Positions 6,897 to 11,285 of a DNA stretch of 11,285 nt are shown here, piece after piece (positions within the stretch are counted from its first letter, which is position 1; each line of letters starts with the position of its first letter). The notes beneath the pieces are model-generated. The model saw nothing but the letters and a program-made list of their open reading frames with translations, did not search any database and was not told the DNA's origin. Origin of the DNA: TH1177 sp042138015 (lineage in GTDB: Archaea > Thermoproteota > Nitrososphaeria > Nitrososphaerales > Nitrososphaeraceae); the NCBI GenBank assembly GCA_042138015.1, contig JBHIVA010000058.1, positions 1-11,285 on the forward strand, written 5' to 3'. The position numbers and the translations under genes are program-made.

Positions 6897-8407
6897 CCAA
6901 GGTTATTGTTATATAAATCTCTGACATCAGATAAATCATATTTAAGCATGGCTATTCTTTCTATTCCACCTCCCCATGCGAGAACAGGATTTTTTATTCC
7001 GAGAGGGTTTATCACTTCAGGTCTAAATATACCCATGCCAAAAAGTTCTATCCATTTTTCTAATTGTTCATTGTATATCATGGATTGTAAGGACGGCTCA
7101 GTATATGGAAAAAATGTAGGCCAGAATTTTACTTTCTTGATCCCAATTTTTTTATAAAATTCCAATTGGATTCCCATCAAATTCCTGAGAGAGATATTAC
7201 TACCTGTAACTACCCCTTCGATTTGATGAAATTCAACTAAGTGTTTGTACGAGACTTTTTCGTTTCTAAATACTCTACCGATAGTGAAAATTTTTGATTC
7301 AGATCGAGTTCTTTCCGCTAGATATTTTAGAGTGACAGGAGTAGTGTGTGTTCTTAATACCGCTTTTCTTGCCTGCTTTATTTCCCATTTGTAATTCCAA
7401 CCATTTTCATGAGCTTCAGAAACATTTTTAACTATTCTTCTATTCTCTAGTCCATCATCCTTTTTGAACCCTAAATAAAATGTATCTTGCATTTCTCTCG
7501 CTGCATGGTCCTGAGGAGTAAATAATGCATCGAAATTCCAAAAAGAAGATTGTATATAACTTCCATCTATTTCGGCAAAACCAAGACTAACAAATGCCTC
7601 CCGAATTTCTTCTATAAGATCAGTTAAAGGATGAGTCCTTCCCGGAAATAATAATGGAGTGTCAGATTCAACATCGAGAGGACGAAATACCATGTTTTTC
7701 CATTTTCCCGAAACAAGCATCTCTGACGTTAAAGATTGGCCATAATCTGTCTCTGGAAGATAAAGACTATTTTTGTCGGCTTCCAATAGTGATTTAATTC
7801 TTTCTCCATCTTCGGTTAATGAGACAAATTCCTCGGTTTTCTTGTATAATATAATTTGTGGTCTTTTTTTCAAAATCTGAAGAATATTTAATTCATCTAT
7901 TGATAAATCATATTCATTTATGATGTTATTTTCGTGAATTTTTTTTAATAGTAGTTCCTCACTACTGTCATATTCATGGTCTTCTAAAATGTGTATAACT
8001 TTCGATCCAATTTTTTCATCATTTTTTATAGCAATCCACTTGTTTGTTTTAGCTTTTGATATCGCAATATTTATCTCATTTTGAGTTACTTTTCCTGTTT
8101 TTAAGATTTCAGGAATCGTTAAGCGTCCTTCTTTGATAACCTCTACTAATCTCCTTTCAGGAAGCCCTTCTTTGATATATTTAATCCCGTAATTCCCTAA
8201 AGAAATTATATTATGTTTATTACCTTGAGAACTAATTAAATTTTTGAATTTTAACCATTCTAAACCCCTTCTGATTTGATCTATGTTTAATTCTGTTGAT
8301 GTTTTTAGTGAATTTATTGATGACCCATTCATATTGTCTATTGACATTATAATTTTTTTTTCTATAGGATGTAATGTCTCTATATTATGATCGTTCACTT
8401 TACTCAT
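6863..8407 (-). CDS. pheS: phenylalanine--tRNA ligase alpha subunit
   Basis: This 514-residue archaeal-type PheRS alpha subunit is a class II synthetase. The N-terminal 210 residues or so are winged-helix-like modules used for tRNA contact (for example residues 13-70). The catalytic domain carries motif 1 (HPLTDLIEEIREAF, 259-272), motif 2 (FRNEKVSYKHLVEFHQIEG, 380-398), the Phe-pocket segment FFPYTEPS (432-439), and motif 3 (AWGGGIERIAML, 477-488). It makes Phe-AMP and transfers Phe to tRNA(Phe) together with PheT, whose start it overlaps by 34 bases. The start is ATG at 8407. The spacer upstream is shared with the divergent trpS and contains a TTTAAAAATA-like box (about 8425-8434) and a 16-base palindrome that could regulate both. 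Confidence 0.97.
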   Translation of the reverse strand: MSKVNDHNIETLHPIEKKIIMSIDNMNGSSINSLKTSTELNIDQIRRGLEWLKFKNLISSQGNKHNIISLGNYGIKYIKEGLPERRLVEVIKEGRLTIPEILKTGKVTQNEINIAISKAKTNKWIAIKNDEKIGSKVIHILEDHEYDSSEELLLKKIHENNIINEYDLSIDELNILQILKKRPQIILYKKTEEFVSLTEDGERIKSLLEADKNSLYLPETDYGQSLTSEMLVSGKWKNMVFRPLDVESDTPLLFPGRTHPLTDLIEEIREAFVSLGFAEIDGSYIQSSFWNFDALFTPQDHAAREMQDTFYLGFKKDDGLENRRIVKNVSEAHENGWNYKWEIKQARKAVLRTHTTPVTLKYLAERTRSESKIFTIGRVFRNEKVSYKHLVEFHQIEGVVTGSNISLRNLMGIQLEFYKKIGIKKVKFWPTFFPYTEPSLQSMIYNEQLEKWIELFGMGIFRPEVINPLGIKNPVLAWGGGIERIAMLKYDLSDVRDLYNNNLGWLRGVQKSQL

Positions 8408-8431
8408 CAGTTCAAAATGAAAATTATTTTT

Positions 8432-8447
8432 AAACGTTTAAACGTTT
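8432..8447. promoter_or_regulatory. 16-base perfect palindrome in the pheS/trpS divergent promoter
   Basis: AAACGTTTAAACGTTT is its own reverse complement and consists of two tandem copies of the palindrome AAACGTTT. It sits in the 61-base spacer between pheS (-) and trpS (+), 24 bases from one start and 21 from the other, overlapping the likely TATA/TFB zone of both. A dimeric or tetrameric regulator site is plausible. It may also simply contain the two TATA elements. Confidence 0.45.
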
Positions 8448-8468
8448 GTAATTTGTCTAAATAAAAAC

Positions 8469-9677
8469 GTGGAAAGCCATTTTACTAGCAATGATAAAGA
8501 TAATTCTATCGATAATCAACATCAGATAAATTCGGAGAAAATAGAAAGTTCCGATGATAATATTGTAATTACGCCCTGGGAAGTACGTGGAGATTTTGAA
8601 GACGAAAATTATTCTAAATTGATAGAAAAGTTTGGCACTCAACCGATATCTCAGGATCTAATCAATCAGATTAAAAAAATGACAGGAGAAATTCATCCTC
8701 TTATTAAATTCCAGTATTTTTTTTCTCATCGAGACATGGATTGGTTATTAAATAAATATGAAAACGGTGAAGAATTTTATTTGTATACAGGCAGAGGTCC
8801 TTCAGGATTTATACATATGGGTCATCTTTTACCATGGATATTTACGAAGTATTTGCAAGAAAAATTTAATTCAAAATTGATTTTTCAAATTACAGATGAT
8901 GAAAAATTTCTACATAATTCTAACCTTAGTAGAGAATCAATCAAAGATTACGTTTTTGAGAATATTTTAGATGTCATAGCAATAGGTTTTAAGCCCGATT
9001 TGACAAAAATAATAGTTGATACCCATCATATCAAACATTTATATCCCCTTGCAATGGAAATTGCGAAAAAAATTACGTTTTCTACAGCCAAATCTGTATT
9101 CGGATTTAATAACATGACAAATATAGGAATGATTGGATTTCCTCCACTTCAGGCAGCGCCTTGTTTTCTTCCAACTATCTTGGAAATGAAACCAACCCCG
9201 GTTTTAATTCCTGCAGCCATAGACCAAGATCCGTATTGGAGAATTACGAGAGATGTAGCAGAAAAATTAGGATATTATAAACCTGCACAAATCCATAGCA
9301 AATTTTTGCCAGGTTTATCGAACTTGACAAAAATGTCATCCTCTAGGCCTGAGACGGCGATATTTACTAAAGATGAACCAGAAACTGTAAGGAGAAAAGT
9401 AATGTCTTCATTTACTGGTGGGCAACCAACTGTAGCACTTCAAAGAAAATTAGGTGCAAATCCTAACATCTGTCCTGTATTTTGGTATTTAAAGTATTTT
9501 TTTGATTCAGAAAAGAAATCCATAGAAAGATACTATAGATGCAGGAGTGGTAATTTATTATGTGGTGAGTGTAAAAATGAGTTAGCGAAAGAATCTGAAA
9601 TATTCATAAGAGAATTTAAAAAAAGAAGAGAAAAAGCCCGTGACAAGATAAATGAGTTTATGTTCGAAAGTGAATAA
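8469..9677 (+). CDS. trpS: tryptophan--tRNA ligase, archaeal/eukaryotic type
   Basis: This 402-residue class I synthetase charges tRNA(Trp). The archaeal/eukaryotic-type N-terminal block ITPWEVRGDF (34-43) is followed by FFSHRDMDWLL (84-94), LYTGRGPSG (105-113), the HIGH-equivalent HMGH (116-119), FQITDDEKFL (139-148), IPAAIDQDPYWRITRD (247-262), and the KMSKS-equivalent KMSSS (288-292). Near the C-terminus is YRCRSGNLLCGECK (356-369), whose cysteines are common in this branch. The roughly 30 residues before ITPWEV are acidic, polar and poorly conserved. The start is a GTG; a start further downstream is not available before ITPWEV unless a rarer codon is used. It is divergent from pheS and shares its regulatory spacer. 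Confidence 0.96.
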   Translation: MESHFTSNDKDNSIDNQHQINSEKIESSDDNIVITPWEVRGDFEDENYSKLIEKFGTQPISQDLINQIKKMTGEIHPLIKFQYFFSHRDMDWLLNKYENGEEFYLYTGRGPSGFIHMGHLLPWIFTKYLQEKFNSKLIFQITDDEKFLHNSNLSRESIKDYVFENILDVIAIGFKPDLTKIIVDTHHIKHLYPLAMEIAKKITFSTAKSVFGFNNMTNIGMIGFPPLQAAPCFLPTILEMKPTPVLIPAAIDQDPYWRITRDVAEKLGYYKPAQIHSKFLPGLSNLTKMSSSRPETAIFTKDEPETVRRKVMSSFTGGQPTVALQRKLGANPNICPVFWYLKYFFDSEKKSIERYYRCRSGNLLCGECKNELAKESEIFIREFKKRREKARDKINEFMFESE

Positions 9678-9681
9678 GAAA

Positions 9682-9996
9682 ATGAAACTAATTGAATCGT
9701 TTTTCTGTTTAGATACATATGAAAGGGAAAAATTATGTGGATTGTTTTCGATTCAAAAAGATGGAAAAATATCCATATTAGATATAATTAATATTATAGA
9801 AAATGAATTAATAATACTGCTTTATGATAAATCATGTCATAGCGTGACTATGAAAGATGACAATTCCGCTTTACATCTCTTTCAATTATTTAAAGAAATA
9901 AAAAATGGAAGACGTGAATTCCTAGAGATTCAGAACTCAAATAAAAATAACGAAGTACTAATAGTTACAAATATAGTTACAAATAGTCTAAAATAA
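9682..9996 (+). CDS. hypothetical protein downstream of trpS
   Basis: This 104-residue protein matches no family I recognise. It is predicted to be soluble, mixed helix and strand, with a short hydrophobic run (about residues 40-49, ILDIINIIENELIILL area) that is amphipathic rather than a membrane segment. The open frame extends upstream to an ATG at 9652 inside trpS, and a GTG at 9670 is also possible. I chose the ATG at 9682, four bases after the trpS stop, as the likeliest translationally coupled start. It is probably cotranscribed with trpS. The last residues, IVTNIVTNS, come from an exact 12-base tandem duplication, so this C-terminus may vary between strains. The frame could be non-coding in related genomes; only conservation would settle it. 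Confidence 0.5.
   Translation: MKLIESFFCLDTYEREKLCGLFSIQKDGKISILDIINIIENELIILLYDKSCHSVTMKDDNSALHLFQLFKEIKNGRREFLEIQNSNKNNEVLIVTNIVTNSLK
9961..9984. repeat. 12-base tandem duplication
   Basis: ATAGTTACAAAT occurs twice head to tail (9961-9972, 9973-9984) and adds IVTN twice to the C-terminus of the short gene after trpS. Unit length is a multiple of three, so the frame is kept. Confidence 0.85.
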
Positions 9997-10020
9997 CAAT
10001 AAAGAAAATCAGGATATGGA

Positions 10021-10587
10021 TTAAATACTAGATCTTTTTGGTTTTTTCTCGATCTCGTCTTTGGTTTTTTCTCGAGCTCGTCTTTGGTTTTTTCTCGAGC
10101 TCGTCTTTGGTTTTTTTCGAGCACGTCTTTGGTTTTTTTCGAGCACGTCTTTGGTTTTTTTCGAGCTCGTCTTTGGTTTTTTTCGAGCTCGTCTTTGGTT
10201 TTTTTCGAGCTCGTCTTTATTCATAACTGGCTCATCTTTGTGTTTATGACCTACGTAATAATTATTTAGAGAATCCAGTAGCAATTCTTGAACTTTTCTA
10301 AAATATAGACCAGTTGAATATGGCATAATTGCTATATTTTTTTCTATTATAAATAATAGATATGGAATTACCCTAACGGAGATAATGATACTAAATTTCA
10401 TTGATAACATCTTGTCTTGTACAAAATTTATATCCTTAACTGAGATTTCAGGAATGACTCGTTGGGATATATTTTTAATTCTTTTATACCATAGGGCTAA
10501 AGTATCTGGTTCCAATCCTGATCGAAGTTCTTGAATACTTTTTTCAAATTGGGAAGAAGCGAAGTTTAGAGAATTAGCGAGATACAA
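10021..10587 (-). CDS. unknown protein with minisatellite-encoded charged C-terminal tail
   Basis: From the TTG at 10587 this protein has 188 residues. Residues 1 to about 112 look like a compact domain with helical stretches (FEKSIQELRSG, DTLALWYKRIKNI) and strand-like stretches; I recognise no named family, though the pattern seems familiar from thaumarchaeal hypothetical proteins. The last 65 or so residues are a highly basic, lysine/arginine/glutamate-rich tail (KDELEKNQRRARKKPKTSS repeated with about 22-residue period) encoded by a 22/23-base tandem array. Such a tail is probably disordered or coiled-coil and could bind nucleic acid. The frame extends to a TTG at 10611, but a TATA-like ATTATATT (10611-10618) lies about 27 bases before 10587, favouring the shorter form and its own promoter. 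Upstream coaD ends at a T9 terminator. Confidence 0.7.
   Translation of the reverse strand: MYLANSLNFASSQFEKSIQELRSGLEPDTLALWYKRIKNISQRVIPEISVKDINFVQDKMLSMKFSIIISVRVIPYLLFIIEKNIAIMPYSTGLYFRKVQELLLDSLNNYYVGHKHKDEPVMNKDELEKNQRRARKKPKTSSKKTKDVLEKNQRRARKKPKTSSRKNQRRAREKTKDEIEKKPKRSSI
10033..10219. repeat. 22/23-base minisatellite array
   Basis: Eight tandem units begin at 10033 (degenerate), 10056, 10079, 10102, 10124, 10146, 10168 and 10190, with a partial unit at 10212-10219. The first three are 23 bases (CGTCTTTGG, T6, CTCGAGCT) and the next five 22 bases (T7 followed directly by CGAGCT or CGAGCA). Two units (10102, 10124) share the CGAGCA variant. On the minus strand the array codes for the charged tail of the 10021-10587 gene. 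Unit length is not a multiple of three. Confidence 0.95.
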
Positions 10588-10626
10588 TATTGAGAATAAA
10601 AAATATATCAATATAATTCAATTGAT

Positions 10627-10635
10627 AAAAAAAAA
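10627..10635 (-). terminator. T9 terminator of coaD
   Basis: Nine A on the + strand (T9 in the transcript direction) begin nine bases past the coaD stop. A run this long is a strong archaeal termination signal. Confidence 0.55.
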
Positions 10636-10643
10636 TTGGCTTT

Positions 10644-11120
10644 TTAATCGTATAAAATATTTCCAAATTCATCAATTTCACGATTTCTAATACGTGTTGA
10701 AGAGAGTGGTTTTCCATCGCAAGAATTCACCATTCTTATTACTAAAACCTTTAAAGGATCCAATTTTTTAGATACTCTGAAATTGTTTACTTGTGGGATT
10801 TTTACTAAAGTTTCTTCACTTACAACAATAGCTTTGATCCTATCCGAGGTTAATATCGGTCCAAATTCATCATCGAGTGTTACTATCTCATAATCCCTAT
10901 TAGGAAAATTTTTTAAGATAACTTTTTTCAGATTTTCTAATCGTTTACCATAATCATGTTTAATAATAACATTTACTTTGAAATTTTTAACAAATTTATC
11001 GCTTGTAAGACCTATTATTACTTTTTGTCCGATGCGAAATGATTCGGATAATAATTTTAAGTGACCTTGATGAATGCAATCAAAAGTTCCACCAGTAGCT
11101 ACTAAACTAAATCTATTCAA
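10644..11120 (-). CDS. coaD: phosphopantetheine adenylyltransferase, archaeal type
   Basis: This 158-residue nucleotidyltransferase carries the family signature GGTFDCIHQGHLKLL (10-24) with the HxGH motif HQGH (17-20), VIIGLTSDKF (34-43), and the second nucleotide-binding motif SSTRIR (140-145). It transfers AMP from ATP to 4'-phosphopantetheine, giving dephospho-CoA in the penultimate step of coenzyme A synthesis. The archaeal form is closer to the eukaryotic CoA synthase domain than to bacterial CoaD. The length is normal. The start is a TTG at 11120; upstream in frame a TAA blocks any earlier start, and the motif-bearing strand begins at residue 4, so no later start is reasonable. It is followed by a T9 terminator and preceded on the same strand by a ferredoxin gene. 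Confidence 0.92.
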   Translation of the reverse strand: MNRFSLVATGGTFDCIHQGHLKLLSESFRIGQKVIIGLTSDKFVKNFKVNVIIKHDYGKRLENLKKVILKNFPNRDYEIVTLDDEFGPILTSDRIKAIVVSEETLVKIPQVNNFRVSKKLDPLKVLVIRMVNSCDGKPLSSTRIRNREIDEFGNILYD

Positions 11121-11168
11121 TATTTTTCTAAATTATATTATTCATATTGTAATTTATGGTAACAGAGA

Positions 11169-11285
11169 TTATGTTTGTTTTTGAAAGATCTTAATAGCTT
11201 GCGGTGGGCATACGTTTTCACATGCTAAACAGAAAATACAGTCCTTCTCTCTAGCCATTATAGGTTTCTTTTCAGAACCGGGGTG
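11169..11285 (-). CDS. 4Fe-4S ferredoxin-type protein, C-terminal part (runs off right edge)
   Basis: The last 38 residues are in the window. They contain one complete cluster motif, CIFCLACENVCP (Cys-x2-Cys-x2-Cys-x3-Cys-Pro; residues 16-27 of the visible part), followed by PQAIKIF and the stop. This is a typical ferredoxin-type 4Fe-4S binding loop, for electron transfer. The part before the motif is cut off, so it cannot be said whether there is a second cluster. The gene reads toward coaD and ends 48 bases before it. Confidence 0.9.
   Translation of the reverse strand, partial: HPGSEKKPIMAREKDCIFCLACENVCPPQAIKIFQKQT

Noticed and set aside
9930..10124. 64-residue minus-strand ORF of charged repeats
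   Set aside because: It is another frame of the same minisatellite running out past the stop of the real gene into the neighbouring gene's antisense.
10033..10219. CRISPR-like array
   Set aside because: Units are directly adjacent without unique spacers, so it is a minisatellite inside a coding sequence, not a CRISPR array.
10038..10269. Three overlapping plus-strand ORFs rich in F, L, R and S
   Set aside because: They are antisense readings of the 22/23-base minisatellite and stay open only because no unit frame contains a stop.

Overview
The window looks like chromosomal DNA from an ammonia-oxidising-type archaeon of the class Nitrososphaeria (Thaumarchaeota). It is strongly AT-rich. The evidence is the archaeal/eukaryotic-type L15e ribosomal protein, archaeal-type PheS, PheT and TrpRS, an archaeal CoaD, a small protein resembling the thaumarchaeal DUF6659 group, and archaeal gene starts: TATA-like boxes about 25-30 bases before start codons that often lack a Shine-Dalgarno sequence. 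A Nitrosocosmicus-like genome is plausible, but I cannot prove the genus.

Layout. On the left, a truncated serA (-) and a small membrane-anchored protein (-) stand opposite a RidA-family gene (+) and rpl15e (+), which is convergent with a DUF6659-like gene (-). At 2431-4391 lies a translationally coupled ycaO-tfuA pair (-), the two-component machinery known for peptide-backbone thioamidation. Divergent from it, with its own well-placed TATA box, is a 58-residue ORF starting at a TTG at 4479, which resembles the NHLP/Os1348-type RiPP-leader small proteins. This YcaO-TfuA-leader trio is the most interesting part of the window. Bases 4656-5210 hold no clear protein gene but contain a GC-rich island that may be a small structured RNA.

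The centre is a translation block: pheS and pheT overlap by 34 bases (-), and trpS is divergent (+). The pheS/trpS spacer of 61 bases holds a perfect 16-base palindrome made of two AAACGTTT half-units. A short hypothetical gene follows trpS.

On the right, a protein of unknown function (-) ends in a lysine/arginine/glutamate-rich tail encoded by a 22/23-base minisatellite whose three frames are all open. It follows coaD (-), which is separated from it by a T9 terminator. The 3' end of a 4Fe-4S ferredoxin gene (-) closes the window.

Most genes are housekeeping (serine, CoA, translation, iron-sulfur). The accessory interest lies in the possible peptide-modification locus and the repeat-tailed protein. 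Start codons are unusual: of the genes whose start is inside the window, many use GTG or TTG.
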